NCBI GenBank assembly: GCA_950295325.1
Contig: OX485807.1
Location: 4,776,501-4,840,500 of the forward strand
Length of the DNA: 64,000 nucleotides
Source: Polytrichum commune
Taxonomy: Eukaryota; Streptophyta; Polytrichopsida; Polytrichales; Polytrichaceae
Direction of reading: 5' to 3'
Shown here: positions 1 to 12,325 of the stretch, piece after piece
How the letters are laid out: each line of letters opens with the position of its first letter
Numbering within the stretch: the first letter of the stretch is position 1
Made by a program: the position numbers and the translations under genes
The notes under the pieces: generated by a model
Database searches by the model: none
Told to the model about the DNA's origin: nothing
The model's input: the letters and a program-made list of their open reading frames with translations, nothing else

Positions 1-451
1 ATACTCTATTGTGTTATACATTTTATAATTAATATGTTTGTCCATATAGATTCACAAAACTCATGAATGTGTTTGTCAAATAAATTTTGGTAGAATATCG
101 GTTTATGCATAATTGGAAGGGATTGTCAAATCAGCCACAAATTGGTTAAAACGACCAATTGAGATGAGTCGTGTGGTCACATGTCCTGTCAAGAATTTCA
201 GAGTTCTAGTTGTGTATTGAAATGTATGAAAGAGGAAGCAAAGTTGATACCTTATTTCTCTTCAAGCGTGTGATGAATAATCAAAATTTGACAAGTCATG
301 TAACACCACAATGCATCTTTGTGGTTATTTTAACAACCTATGTGGTTGATTTACCAATCTCTAATCTTTATATTAAGTTTTTGCAATTATTCTATATCAT
401 GTAAAAACTTGTAATCTAGAGCATTTTGAATTTATCCAATGAACATATTTA
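1..451. other. AT-rich DNA, no recognised feature
   Basis: I see no coding frame with protein-like composition, no RNA gene and no repeat shared with the rest of the window. Confidence 0.5.
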
Positions 452-1749
452 GGGGTTGTTTACACCATGAATAATGAAGTTGTTTCAAGACCTTGTAAAA
501 CTTGTGATTGGTTGTTGAAATCATCCCGGGACCACTTCGGGTTACACCAAGGAAAAATATCAGAGTGACCATGAAGCTCGAGGTCCCCGAAAATAAATAT
601 TTTAAGGCCTACATTATTCATTGACATGGCCTACATTATCCGCTTGCATTTTGGGGGAGAGAGGGCATAGGGGCTTACAACTAAGGCAAAGGCCTTCTAC
701 GGCTTCATCATATGGCCCACATACAATCTTATTCACTCCATTCATTTTTTGTAAAAAGAATTGACTAATATTTTGAAGATTTTACATTGTTTGTTTGTTT
801 GTTGTTTTTGTAAATTCCTCTACCATCTCGTTTCAAATAACAATTAGGTGATGCATTTCAAAATCTTTCCACTTGATTTCTGCCATGTCTTTTCCATTGC
901 CAAATCTTCTTCAACAGATCCATCAACGTTAATGACATTGTTTTTATTGGTTTTCTACATCTTCTTCTCTCCTCCTTTTGTTGAACGCATCCATACTTTC
1001 TAGTAACTTATTTATTTGTTGTTGCTACCTCTTTTTTTCTTCTTACAAGACACCAGCTCCAACAATTGAAAGGGGGCTCTCTAATTATTATCTTTGCCAA
1101 AAATTGAACATGGATATAATTGGAGGAAGACAAAATGCACTAGAAGACAAGGGAAACAAATTAAAACCATGCAATATTTGAGAAATCAATGTCTTGTTAT
1201 TCTTGAAAATTGAAGTTGTCATTTTTTTAACATCCATTGTGAATTTTGTGACAACTCTCTTTGCGACTCTTTATGTGACTCCTCATCAACAGTTAATCCT
1301 TCCATGTTTTAAAAACAAAAATCGACACACGACTACCCAAACCATGCAAAAACAAGGATGCAACAAAAATGAGAGAATGATGCAAACAACAGCCTTTTCT
1401 ATTGTAGTCTTAAAGTATAATGTTTGTATGTCATAAAAAAAGTTGCCATTGTATCTACAACCCCCAAACAAATTCAATAACTTTTTAGTATAACAATATT
1501 TCTCTATCATGGGCCTTTGTCTTTTTCTACTAGAGCACCTCTTTTGCCTCTCCCAACACAAAACCCATTGGACCATATCAATGGATAATGTAACCCTTAA
1601 AATATTTCTTTTGGGGACCTTGAACTCCATGGTCACTCTAACATTTTTTCCTTGATGTAAACCGAAGTCGTCCTGGAACAAGTTCAACAACCATTCACAT
1701 ATTTTACAGGTTTTGGGACGACTTTAAGGTCCATGGTGTAAACAACCCC
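452..1749. mobile_element. V1: TIR element with very long inverted repeats
   Basis: The two ends are inverted copies starting GGGGTTGTTTACACCATG. The similarity continues inward for roughly 200 bp on each side (about 452-680 against 1530-1749), including a shared block around GTGACCATG and GGTCCCC. The ends are flanked by TTTA on the left and TAAA on the right, so the target duplication is TA or a decayed 3-bp site. The interior (about 760-1500) is unrelated AT-rich filler with no transposase frame. V2 at 32.0-32.6 kb is a shorter relative. The GGG-rich ends resemble PIF/Harbinger-type elements, but TIRs this long also occur in Mutator-like elements, so the superfamily is open. Confidence 0.75.
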
Positions 1750-3403
1750 TAAATGTGGACCTTCATAACCATATGTTAGGATCATATTGAAATTTTGTGT
1801 GCTTAAAATCTATTGTATTAAGCAAAATCGAATATATTTATATATAATATATTTTGTTGAAATATTTCTTTGGAAAACTAATCCCAACCTCGATGTTTAC
1901 TTCTAAACATGATTCTAAATAGTTCATATAAGGTGAAAACTAATTAATCTTAGAATTATGTAGTGCAATATGATAATTTGCAGGTTTTGTCAACCATAGC
2001 CTTGGTTCAAAGCATTTTTTGAGGTAAGATTTACAAAACATCATATTAATATTTAATGTAAAATGAGTCATTGATTGATTTTATGAAAATTTTAAAGTCT
2101 AGAGGGTGCACCTTTCATAACACATATGAGTATACATGAGTGCACAAAAGGGGCATTAATTTGAACTTTGGTATACTATGTATACATATGCTACACAAAT
2201 TATAGCTTGTAGTTGTGTACAGGTATGAAGGATCTCTAAAGAATGTACAACATTTGTACTTGTAACTTGTATGATAGTGTCACTAGACTTTAAGGAATAT
2301 GTAATTCATATTGGATTAAACTAAATGAACAAATTTCTCATTTCCTTATCTCATTCATGCATGTATGAAAGAGGCAATATTGGCTTTTTGAAAGGGGTCA
2401 TTGAGTTGAGAACGAGGCCATGTCTTGCTTAGGGTTGCAAGTGGAACATGCCACACTCCTTTGTGGAGGCCGTCAAAAGGGAACGAATCTACAACATTCA
2501 GATTATGAGCCTGACAAGTTGCCAATTACTCTATCCCGCGCACATAATAAAGGCAAATGCAAATGGTTCATGTGGGTGGTTGATGTAGGTAGTGATTGTA
2601 GGCATTAGGTAACTTAAAAGTTAGGTCTTGTTGCAAATGTTAGCAACAAAGTTCGTTGAAATTGCAAAGGTGCTCAAAACTCCCCCTTTCTGCATTTGTT
2701 TTATGTGTTGCACATTGCCCCTACCTCGTTTGGGTGCTCGTCACATTAGTGGCTTTGTGTATTGGAACGTGGAAGCAATAATAAGTGTTTATAAATAAAT
2801 TCTTCCATCAATTGATATCTTGGTTTTGAATAGAAAGTAGAATGTTTGTCTTGTCTCCAAATTAAGATGTTGCTATTATTCAAGGATGCAAGGTGGAGAC
2901 TTATCCACAAGTGGAACAAGATGAGCCAAGTAGTTTTGGTTTGTTTTGCTTTTCTTTTTTTTCTTTTTTTTCGGTTGAAGATACTTTGAGTTTTGATTGC
3001 TATCGGAACTACAAGATGCAAGCAAGGAAACCAAGATAAGAACACACATGAAATATTGTCAATTGTGATAGCCCAGAAAAAAGCTCCAATTAAGGTGCGG
3101 TCAGTTGGGATGGTTTATAAGATGCGTAGAAATTTTGATAATCGTTGGGTGGAGTATAGGCATCCAATTGACTTGATGGACCGTACATCAAACATGGACA
3201 TTGGCTTATGTTGGTATTAAAAAGTCCAACAACAAGTGGACTTACGATCTTACCGATCATTTGATGAAAAACGTCATATGATCTTATTGATCTTTTGAAA
3301 CAATAATTGCACTAGCTTCTATGATATATATTATAGACTTAGATGCTTATGAGATACATCCAAGGATGGAAAAGATTTTTAACGACTTTATGATGAATGA
3401 GTA
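1750..3403. other. Unassigned AT-rich region
   Basis: It contains only short open frames without recognisable motifs (for example around 2420-2608 and 2993-3220) and scattered A/T tracts. No repeat from elsewhere in the window was recognised. Confidence 0.4.
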
Positions 3404-3608
3404 GGTCCCATGCGTATACCCTATTTTAAATACTAAAAATTTCTCAAAGTTAGAAAGTTGACAAGAAGATGTCCCAAGAATTTCACTCAGATTTCAAAAT
3501 AGGCTCCAATATACAACAAGTTAACAAGCTCTTAATAGTAAGTTCTCTCAAAGAAGGATCAAACCCACGGTTTCATCCCTCTTTGAGAGACTTTATGGAT
3601 AACTCTAT
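3404..3608 (-). mobile_element. W-family fragment (one end only)
   Basis: This is the reverse complement of the first about 200 bp of W1 (13.36 kb) and W2 (59.0 kb). Shared blocks are AGGTCCCATG, a CCCTATTTTAAAT-like block, AGGCTCCAATA and ATCAAACCCACGGTTTCAT. It ends with the family terminus GGATAACTCTAT at about 3597-3608. The rest of the element is not recognisable upstream, so it is a truncated copy, cut in nearly the same way as the copy at 24.35 kb. Confidence 0.6.
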
Positions 3609-4623
3609 CATCAGGAAAAAAAACACAAATTGTACACATAACGTACAAGGCTCAATGCTTCACATGTTCTTAATGGCAATATGAAGTCATGTCAAAGTCA
3701 TCTTGTATAAATGAATGGATCATTCCTAGCTAGGCTAGGCAGAAAGTGAGGCCATAGTGACAGGCAAGTTGTCTTCCTCCGGCAACTGTTCTTAGATTGT
3801 CCAATTGATTCAAGAGCTCTACATAACTAATGTCCTTGTTGAATTTGTGTGGGATTTGGCAGAGAGATTTGGTGCGAATAAAAGCTTCAACCCTTTATTG
3901 CCCACGGGTGCATTCCAATGAACTTGGAACTTTCGTATCACCTTTGATGTCAAGGCACTGCAACTCACTATCAGTATCATATTTTAAGATCAATCAATGG
4001 TATGTGGTAACCAATTGCACTATGAAGATATGGGAAGAAAATCCCTTAATTTCAACAATATCCAAGAAGATTCGATGATTGGAAGTTGAAGTTCCCAAGT
4101 TGGGACAACTAGTGAAAATCTTTATTTTTCAAAATATGGACGATGGATGGATGAGGAAAAACATTAAACTTAAGTGGAGGGATGTGTGTGTATTTAGGTC
4201 ATGCATATGTAAGAATTTGGATGTCCAAATTTGGAGTTCATAGGCCTATTCTAGAGGTGGTCAAAGTTTGTTGATTGGATGATGAGTGTCTCTCACATAA
4301 TAAACATATGAGGTTTTGGTCATACAATAAGTGACTTGATTTCTCGTGACAAAAGTCATATGAAACTGGTAGTTACCTAAAGCGTGTTTAGCTAACATAT
4401 GACAAGTTTCTAATTATCCAGCTAAGATCATGCATCTCACCTAGGCCATGTTCAACTAACACAGGTGCACACGGCACACAACCATGCAAGCATAGTTAGT
4501 TATTTCATATTGATTACACTTTATTATATTTGTTGTTGCCTAGCCGGATGAGGAGAGTGGTTTAGCTGACCCTTTACCCTTTCAAAGAAAATAACACTTA
4601 AAGCTCAATACTATTGATTTTAC
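3609..4623. other. Unassigned region
   Basis: An 82-codon frame at 3830-4078 has no recognisable motif and ordinary AT-rich composition. I cannot support a gene here. Confidence 0.4.
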
Positions 4624-4780
4624 GATAACATTATTCATATCCATAACAATGTATTGTGGGAGTGACAATATTCTGCAAAAAATTCCCAGACATTCCCCAC
4701 ATTTAATCTGAATGTGAAAAATATTCCATAAAATATTGTTGATCCCACATAACACTGTTATGGATCTGAATGATGTTATG
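4624..4780. mobile_element. P1: palindromic fold-back MITE
   Basis: This is one of four copies of a palindromic element of about 150 bp (others at 35401, 35983 and 39276). The outer ends are (C)ATAACATTATTCATATCC and its near inverse GGATCTGAATGATGTTAT. The centre has CCCCACATTTA facing AATGTGAAAA. The whole unit would fold into one long hairpin. There is no coding capacity. Confidence 0.75.
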
Positions 4781-5340
4781 ATAAGGGTGACCTAACATAA
4801 AAAGATCATATTTCTCCACCAATTCCCTAGACTCTTCGCACTTGGAGAACACCACCCTAGTGTTGAGTACTGTTATGTCACTTGCAATTATAAAGAACTG
4901 CAGGCTACAACATCAAGGCACATGTATCTACTTGGTATGCCCCCACAATCACAGGGGATAAAGTAGAACATGGAGAGAGCCAATTGGCCCATGACGGCCA
5001 CTGTAAGGCTAAGTGGCATCTGTAGCATAGGGTAGGAAGGCAATAGCTCCCCTAATTAGCCGCCACAGCTGCCACCATTAGACCAACTTGCCCAGTGTCT
5101 GGGGAGATTTTTGAGCATAATCGGTCGGTCAGAATGCTAGTGTTTCCAAGTCCACCCAGTCAAGTTCCATGTTGCGATCTTTTGGTTTTTCTTTATTAAT
5201 TTGTAGTACAGTGTATAGATCCCTCTAAAACGATCGGTAGATTGATTTCCTGAAGTCTTGAGCTTCAAGCGGTTCATCTACAACTAGCAGTCGGTTCTCA
5301 CCGTTCATTGAACTGGCCACGTGTCCGATGTTGAGCACTT
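4781..5340. other. Unassigned region, less AT-rich than its surroundings
   Basis: It contains more CG-bearing sequence than its neighbours from about 4960 onward but no convincing open frame. It lies just 3' of the minus-strand gene-like fragment at 5.40-5.94 kb. Confidence 0.35.
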
Positions 5341-5403
5341 GGTGATGTCTTTCCTGCCTCCTTCCCATGCTACAATGTGCAAGAGCCAGTGTGGCAAACT
5401 ACT

Positions 5404-5730
5404 TCACTGCCTAAGCGATATTGGAGAAGGATTTGAGATCGAATAAAGAAAGTCAAGTTGCAACAGATAAGCAGTCATGGAGAATTGCATGAAACTCAGT
5501 GGCACTACACTCTCGAATTGCGTGACATTGATTTTCCACCGCCCAGCGATTTGCAGAAATGCATTGTTCTCACCTGAAGTTTTGGCCGCAAATTCAGTTC
5601 GAAAGCTCCCTCGGTCTACAACCATTACGTTGCCTTGCTCGTTTTGAGAGATGACGATCAACACACCCGAGTCCTTCGTGAATTCTGTTGGGAGTTTTGA
5701 AGATTTTGAGATACATGTAATATTCTAACA
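5404..5730 (-). pseudogene. Unidentified exon-like open frame
   Basis: A minus-strand frame is open from about 5730 to a stop at 5404, about 100 codons, with balanced amino-acid composition unlike the low-complexity frames elsewhere. It includes DSGVLIVISQNEQGNVMVV and RTEFAAKTSGENNAFLQIAG. Upstream in the same orientation, the bases ACTCCCAACAG at about 5688-5698 look like a 3' splice acceptor. I do not recognise the protein. It may be a host exon, a captured gene fragment or chance. Its neighbour at 5738-5943, on the same strand, may be the preceding exon. Confidence 0.3.
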
Positions 5731-5737
5731 CATTCCA

Positions 5738-5943
5738 CTAATTCTCACCGACCTTGCAACCCATGAGCTTCCAGTTCCTTTTGGCCAACATAGAAGCATG
5801 GTTTAGACCAATGTTGGTGTAGTATATAGGTGAATGCATGGTGTCGATAGTCAGCAACAATGATGGTATCAAAGAATCTATCGTGGGTATCAAAATCATA
5901 ATACAAATCGAATATTTGTCATAGTATGCGACGTCGGCGGCCA
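5738..5943 (-). pseudogene. Possible methyltransferase-like gene fragment
   Basis: The minus-strand frame contains VAADVAYYDKY followed by LIPTIDSLIPSLLLTID. In lysine methyltransferases of the METTL21/METTL23 type, a segment of the form (A/G)ADV-x-Y, then L-x-x-TI-x-x-LLP, lies after the SAM-binding motifs, and the spacing here fits. No SAM-binding glycine loop is visible and there is an in-frame stop shortly upstream of 5943, so at most this is one exon or a decayed fragment. A possible splice donor (AAG|GTCGGT) lies near its 3' end at about 5750. The match is from memory of the family pattern only. Confidence 0.25.
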
Positions 5944-5949
5944 CACCTC

Positions 5950-6280
5950 ATCCGGGGGGTTTCATTCATTTAGATTTGGATGGATGAACCCTAGGAGTTG
6001 GAGAGATGCTCCTAAGTGAGGAGCCTCCTTCTTGGCTTGGCATTCTTGCCAAGTCAAGCCTTGTGAGTTGAGTGTGTGGAGAGAGCTTGTGTGAGGTGAA
6101 GATTGCATGTTGTTGTAATAAAATCTTGAGTTCTTCTCCCCTTACTTACACTCTTGGATTCTCCCGTGGTGGAGTGAGAGATAACTTAACTCATTGTGTG
6201 CATTTGAAGAAAGAATTAGAGCTCTTGCTAGGGTTTGATTCTCTTCCTTCTCACTTGGCAAGAATGTTTACAGCAGTGGA
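5950..6280 (+). mobile_element. Possible Copia-type LTR fragment
   Basis: The stretch GTTGTAATAAAATCTTGAG followed by TTCTCC and GGATTCTCCCGTGGTGGAG resembles the transcript end (R/U5) of plant Copia LTRs, which often carry GGATT(A/C)(T/C)CCCGTGG. It ends near TTTACAGCAGTGG, but the expected initiator-Met primer site TGGTATCAGAGC is absent. No partner LTR or pol domain was found, so it could be a solo LTR or coincidence. Confidence 0.25.
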
Positions 6281-7569
6281 GGTGTGATGTGTATGTGTGC
6301 CTTTGCTATGTTTTAGTTTTATTTGTTAGTGGTGGTTGAGACTCGAGCTGCAATGACACACGATCGCTATTTACACGACATGTTTATATTTGGTGTGTAT
6401 TTCAAAGTGAGAGATTTTTTGCATACCCGAGTTATTATTTGGGTCAATACCATTCTAAACCATATTGATATTAGGGCGATTTTACATAGGTATGAAGGTT
6501 CTTGTGTGATATAAAGACCCGAATGGTCTTGAAGAAAAATATAAAAATACCATCAAATACCCATACTGCACTGGTATAAGAAATGATGAAATCCTCATTG
6601 TAGATACATATTGTAGTCATTGTTGATGATGACCACTCCTTTTCAAAAACCATTGTTGGATGAGAAATGAGTGGGTGTCCCACATCGTCTTACACAAGAT
6701 CACTAGAAATGGAAGTAAGTATGGCTAAGCAAGTCAAACTATGGATGAGAAAGCACGGGGCGGACACTTGGTGTACAATTGTGGTACACATGTGCGTTGA
6801 GAGGTCCCTATTTGAATGCACCCTATAGTTATATAAAGACGCTATTTTTGGTCAAATCTATTGACCCTATTCTTATTGATATGGTGTAAGAGGCATACAT
6901 TTATAGGATGCTATGTTTCTTAGAAATTTGATATTTTGACATAATTTTGTGGTTGAACCAAAACATATGTGCTTGCATCCAACAATCATACACACAACAT
7001 AAACAACAAATATAGATAACATAATACACTTCAACCTAGTAGTTGAGGACACCCAAATGCATATATCAAAACCATACGAGAACCTTCCTACACCACCCTA
7101 AGTAAAAAAACAAGCACACCCCACCCAAAAGAACCACCTATACCAAACGTTCTCGCAACACTATCCCACAGGAGATACATGATTAATAATTTCAAATGAT
7201 GCATTGCAAATGCTTAAAATGGATTAGGGGATGAAAATTGGTAAGACAATTTCAATAAATTGTGGCATGTACATGCCTAGTGTTTAAAAACACTAAAAAT
7301 TGGCATTTGATTAATTCAAACAAGCCCATAGAAACAAACGATGTACAACAAAACCTTAAATCTTGCTATTTGGGATTTTAAGGGCATGTCTAATGTTGAA
7401 GTGGCCACCAAAAACAACTACTACTGATATTCTCAAGGTGCATTTCTCTCCAATAACTCATCAATTGCATGCAATCAAGTGCACTTATTCACAGTTGCGT
7501 ACTTACATATCAATAAAATACCCTTCTACATGCACTTCATTGTTGAGATTTCACAGAGTGATTTCGATC
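6281..7569. other. Unassigned AT-rich region
   Basis: Only short frames without motifs are present. No repeat shared with the rest of the window was recognised. Confidence 0.4.
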
Positions 7570-7640
7570 CTGGGGGTGGACTCTTCATTGGAAACCTAAA
7601 TGATGTGCGTGTGTCACTATGAAATTAAAGTTGCAATGGA
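7570..7640 (+). repeat. Short dispersed repeat, copy 1
   Basis: CCTGGGGGTGGACTCTTCA, then GGAAACC and TGTGTCACTATGAAATT, is repeated in the same order and orientation at 14680-14745. Only about 70 bp is shared. The parent element is unknown. Confidence 0.45.
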
Positions 7641-10187
7641 TGGTTGGAATGGACAAGTTTTGTCCTAGCGTAGGCTTATTGCATTAAGCTTATATCTGCC
7701 TCTTTCCAGCATTACCACAACATCTCAAAATATCTTGTTTATGTATATAATTGTGAAGATAAATAACTACATTGTTTATGTACATGTTTATGGTTTTAGT
7801 ATCACTTACCCTATTGTGAGGTATATGCCTCACCTATGGTTAGGTTACAGTAATCATCAATAGTTTAATCACATCACACTTGATATTAGTATACTCAATA
7901 TATACTATGAGGATCGTGCCTAGATTACATTCATTGTCAACAAATTGACCAATGCTATAAACACATGACACTCGACACACGGGTAGATCACTTAGTGCAT
8001 TTTAAAAACAACGTGCGGCATAATATAGAGAGGATTAAAATCATTTGAAATAAAAATTATAAAGGAATTCCAAATAATGAAGGGGCCATTAAATGTAGAC
8101 AATCCCATTATAAGTAAGTTAGATGAACATAAAACGTGGGTCATTATTTTTTTGTAAAATTAATATAGGGGCTGAAGATAAGGATCCTAGAAGGTATGTT
8201 TAGTATGGTATGTAAATGGGTTTAGGACTCACGGGGATGGATGATAATTGGGATATTTATTACTTAAAAGGAATATAGAGTACAAAAAATTGCAGTGACT
8301 TGGACAATATAAGTAATGGAAGGGTGCAAACAAATGGGCCATTTTTGAAATTTAAGTAATTATAGGGAGGCTTTAATTCAACCCTTGAAGGTAAATAGCC
8401 CCCCCAAAAAAAAACCCTAGCCGCACGTGGTGCACAAAAATGCCTTAGAGTGATTTACCTGTGACTCGACATTAGTGCAACTGACATTTAAATATCATTT
8501 AGACGAACCACTTGTCCAAAAGTAATAAGGTATGTGCATTTGTGGGGACCAAGAACATCAAATGACAACATCAAAAGCAACAACCCAACTACCACAACTT
8601 TGAATGTTTGTATTCCATCTTTCCCAACCACCATATTTGTGTAGTTTGGGATCTAGTGCATGTGATATTGACAGTTGGAGTTGTCCAAAATTCCTGCATA
8701 AATCCAGATATGCTTAAATCCTACTTCTATGCTTAATAAATATTTGCCTCTTGCGTAATAAACCTTCAAATTATGATCTTAAGTATTCCAATGTGCTATG
8801 CTAATGTCATACTATCAAATATCCACTTCAAGAAGTTATTTATATTCACTAAAATTGCCATGTTTCAACAATCAGCGAACATGATGATGACAATGACAAT
8901 TATAAGATAATCTTTCATCAATGTAAAGGTCTCGGAATTCGGTATTGATGACTTTTTTTTGTCAAAGTGAATAACATGGTCAGGCAACATGTGATTCGTT
9001 CCGTATGCACCTTGTTCAAACCCAGCTAGCTAAAAGTTTATCATAGACATTTGATTTCCATACCCAATGTCCACCTATAGGCGAAAGTCTAACACCTAGA
9101 GTTGTGGGGTTTGCAATATGCATCTTCGAATGTCATTATGTTCATGAAACAACATTCAACACTCTGATGATCGTGCCCGCATCACTACACATTTCATTGT
9201 CAAAGTGGATATTCTTTGAGTTATTGAATGATATATAGGTTCTCCTCCCCTCCCCCTCCTCCTTAACATCTAAAATGGTTAACAAATTTTGAGCATGTAC
9301 TCCAATCTCTTTTCAACATGTTTTGATGTCCACTCTTAGATTCACACCTAACCATACCATCACTCAAATGTAGGTGTCCATGTAAGATCATATACCGAAC
9401 TAGGCACATCGTCCCAAAATCCAAGAACTCTATACCAGAACTTCATGTGGGAGTTGTTCGAATTGAGAGACTCCATATATACTGATCATTTAACTCTAAG
9501 GTGATTGGAGTATGATTTGATGACATATATTGGAGGAGCCACGGCCGGCAGCAGCCACGGTGATCGACATTGCAAGTACGTACATGGGAATGAGGCCCTG
9601 ATGAGCTTGCGAATCAATAAGCAGGAGTAGGAAGCCATCCATCCTCGTATCGAATGCCAGTCGAATCCCCGCATTTGACAATTTGTCTCATCTTCGTAGC
9701 ATGAATAAATAGGGAGGTCATTGGATGTCGTGATGATGCTGATACCAGGTACAAGCAGCTTCGAACCCGTTACATAGGAAGCTGAAGCATGCGAGCATTT
9801 ATCACATGATGCCCAACGTCCTTGAAGAAAATCAGAATCTTAACAATCTTCTAATAAATCAAATATTCATTCTACGCCTTCATACGCACAGATGATGCTC
9901 AGATGCCGAAACGGGCACCGTTTTCGGATCACTACCTTACCCCCCTGCTCTGCCGCCCTGCACGCGAGTGAGTGAGCGAGCACACTTACAACTGACACCC
10001 CCATTTTCACTTGATCAACCAGGCATCCGGTAACAAGAAAACAGAACCCCTTCACAAAGGCAAGGCACGTTGAAACTAAGAACGAGTCCCCTGCACAAGC
10101 TTCACCGGTTTGTTTTCATGCACACACAGAGCAATCGAAGTAGTAGTCGATTGTATTTGCATTGCTGATGCCTTCATGCTCTCGTAA
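7641..10187. other. Mostly featureless AT-rich region with a GC-richer end
   Basis: From 7.6 to 9.4 kb there is AT-rich DNA with no supported feature. From about 9480 to 10100 the base composition becomes more balanced. Two overlapping minus-strand frames (9486-9681) include AGIRLAFDTRMDG and DSQAHQGLIPMYVLAM, and a third lies at 9867-10055. I recognise none of them and cannot build a gene model. Confidence 0.3.
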
Positions 10188-10432
10188 GGGCCACTTCACA
10201 CACGAGACTGAAGGCCCGTGACCATTGCATTCCAAGATCTCTCGTTGGTGGAAACGGTGGAGACCGTCCAAGTTCACCTCACACTAGAAAGTGAAGGCCT
10301 AAAGACCCAAAGATTTTATCATGCATGAGGAGTTTACATGGCAGACCATGTTAGTGGTACGGCCTTTGAATCAAAATCAAGGGTCCTCACAGCGTCATGG
10401 TCATGGTTCTTGGCTCATTTGTGAAGTGACCC
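10188..10432 (-). mobile_element. T2: Tourist-like MITE, short inverted copy
   Basis: This is the reverse complement of both ends of the T family. It starts GGGCCACTTCACACACGAG and ends with the inverse of GGGTCACTTCACA. The interior is about half the length of T1, T3 and T4, so it is an internally deleted copy. Flanks are TAA (left) and CAA (right), compatible with a 3-bp TAA-type target duplication that has since mutated. There is no coding capacity. Confidence 0.75.
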
Positions 10433-11030
10433 CAAGTCATGATCCTTATGGACACATGCATGAAAACATGGTAAGAGATCTTTGCTTAGAACATCAACCC
10501 CAAACGAATGAGACGGACGTTTTTGTCTGAGCAGTCACCGTTGCACGACAATATCAACATACACGTATACAATATAATCTTTTGAATTTTGGACACCTAG
10601 ATGGACGAACATTTGTGACAACACTCTTAACTCCACAAAACTTCCATCCGTAGGGTCAATTCTACCGCGAGAGATGTCGTTTTTTCTTTAATGAGCTTTT
10701 GAATTGGATTGAGCTATTTTTGACGATTTTGGGGTGATGTTGCTTCAGCCTTTAGGGGTTAACAATCTGTGATCATAAGGCTAAATGAGTAGTCGCGGTG
10801 TGATTTATCTATCAGATTTATCTGCACCATGCATATTGTTCCAACACCCTTCCGTGTATGTCTTAATTGTTAATGTCTTTACTATTTCTGTCACTATTTG
10901 CTTACATGATGAATTTTTTGTTTCCTTGATCATAAGGTTTCAGTAATAAATGCAGGGACTTGTGAAGACCTGTGGTTGCACCATGCAAAAACAAAGAAAT
11001 TGACCGTGGTATGAAGGGATTAAGGGGTCA
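10433..11030. other. Unassigned region
   Basis: No supported gene or repeat was recognised. Confidence 0.4.
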
Positions 11031-11039
11031 CCCCTCTTA

Positions 11040-11400
11040 ACTGAACATGTGGTATATAGCAACGCTTGTGATTATGAACCGACACCAAAGGGAAATGTGT
11101 CATGATGAGATAGGAATATGTGTTCAAGATATAAACATCATTCGAGGTTCGTTTGTTCTTCTTCTTTTTGGCACAAATTGAAACTAGGTTCATTTGTTCA
11201 CATAACCAAGATTTCATGTGGTTGAATCATTTAAAGGAACAAATTATCTCCACATTGGCCTCTTATAATTTCTAGATCTCAATTCCAATTCTTCAACTAG
11301 AAAGTACATACATCTCTGTAACTTGTAGCTGCTAACAAGATGAGACACTTCCCAATCCAATCCAAAGGCCAAATATGTCTTTGGAGTTCAAAGTGCCCAC
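11040..11400 (+). repeat. R family repeat, copy 1
   Basis: CACCAAAGGGAAATGTGTCATGATGAG, the ATGTG-TTCAAGATATAAAC segment, AGGTTCRTTTGTTC and GATGAGACACTTCCCAATCCA are shared in order with 52810-53110. Partial copies lie at 19.7, 53.17, 53.5 and 54.95 kb. The family has about 300 bp of shared sequence. I see no terminal inverted repeats, A-tail or protein domain, so its class is unknown. Confidence 0.5.
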
Positions 11401-11838
11401 AATAGGGTCACATACCGTGCACATACCATAACATCAAGGGGTGGTTTTCTTCTCGCTTACATTTTATCAAGAGCGGCTCATTCGCTTCCCAGATCAAGGA
11501 TATAAAGTATATCAAGCAAAAATTAACCATTTAAGACCCATCTATGAATTGACAAATGGCTATTTGGCTGCAAATCCCAAACTTCCAGTTGTGCAGCTAA
11601 ATTTCATAAAAAGAATGGTTGCTTGATATATCCGATTAAGAGAAGACGCCACATTAGGCACATCTACCTTGATTAGCCGGAACTTGTAATTATTGATCAA
11701 AGCCTCTAAGACGTTGCTTGTGTCAGTTACGTACGGCATCCCTTTCCAGCTTGGGAAATTTAAGACCCCCCAAAAAATGTCAGATTATTCTATACTTATG
11801 TGTCTGATATATGTATGTATTTGTCAAAGTAAGGGTGA
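11401..11838. other. Unassigned region
   Basis: Only a 61-codon frame without motifs is present (11441-11626). Confidence 0.4.
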
Positions 11839-12325
11839 GGGACACTTCACACACGAGCCAAGAGCCATGATCATGAAATTGTGAGAGCCCAAAAGAAAGT
11901 GTCCAAAGGTTGTCCCAACACACCTCCCAAATCATGTAGTGTGGTCGCAGATCCTCAAGTGTATTGTGAAGTCATATGTGACCAGGTCCTCAACCAAATG
12001 CTATTGCAATGAATTTCTATTCATGTGGGTCCTCGCACGTGATAAAATAGAATAAACATACGGTTGTGAGTGTTTGGAATGCCATGGTCTCCCAGTTTTG
12101 TGTTAGGCCTACCTCCAAGAGGTGGTCTTTGAGAATAGTCCAAGTGACCATGAAACACGATCCATTGGATGCCATGTAGACTTTGCATCCATCTTGCATT
12201 CACATACTCCGTTGGTCTGTCAAGCGCAATGTGAAGCGAACTTGGACTAGCTCTGCCTTTTCCACCAACGAGAGTGCTTGAAGTGTATTGGTCATGGGCT
12301 CTCAGTCTCATGTGTGAAGTGGCCC
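11839..12325 (+). mobile_element. T1: Tourist-like MITE, full length
   Basis: It runs from GGGACACTTCACACACGAG to the inverse CATGTGTGAAGTGGCCC, about 490 bp. It is collinear with T3 (34198-34696) and T4 (53882-54382) along the whole length. Flanks are TGA and TTA, one mismatch from a 3-bp duplication. The open frames inside (12017-12311 minus) recur in the sister copies as broken frames and are not genes. Confidence 0.85.

Noticed and set aside
12017-12311. Overlapping minus frames around 12.0-12.3 kb, and similar ones at 34.4 and 54.1 kb, as a conserved small protein
   Set aside because: They recur only because the Tourist-like T elements recur. The frames are not kept open between copies.
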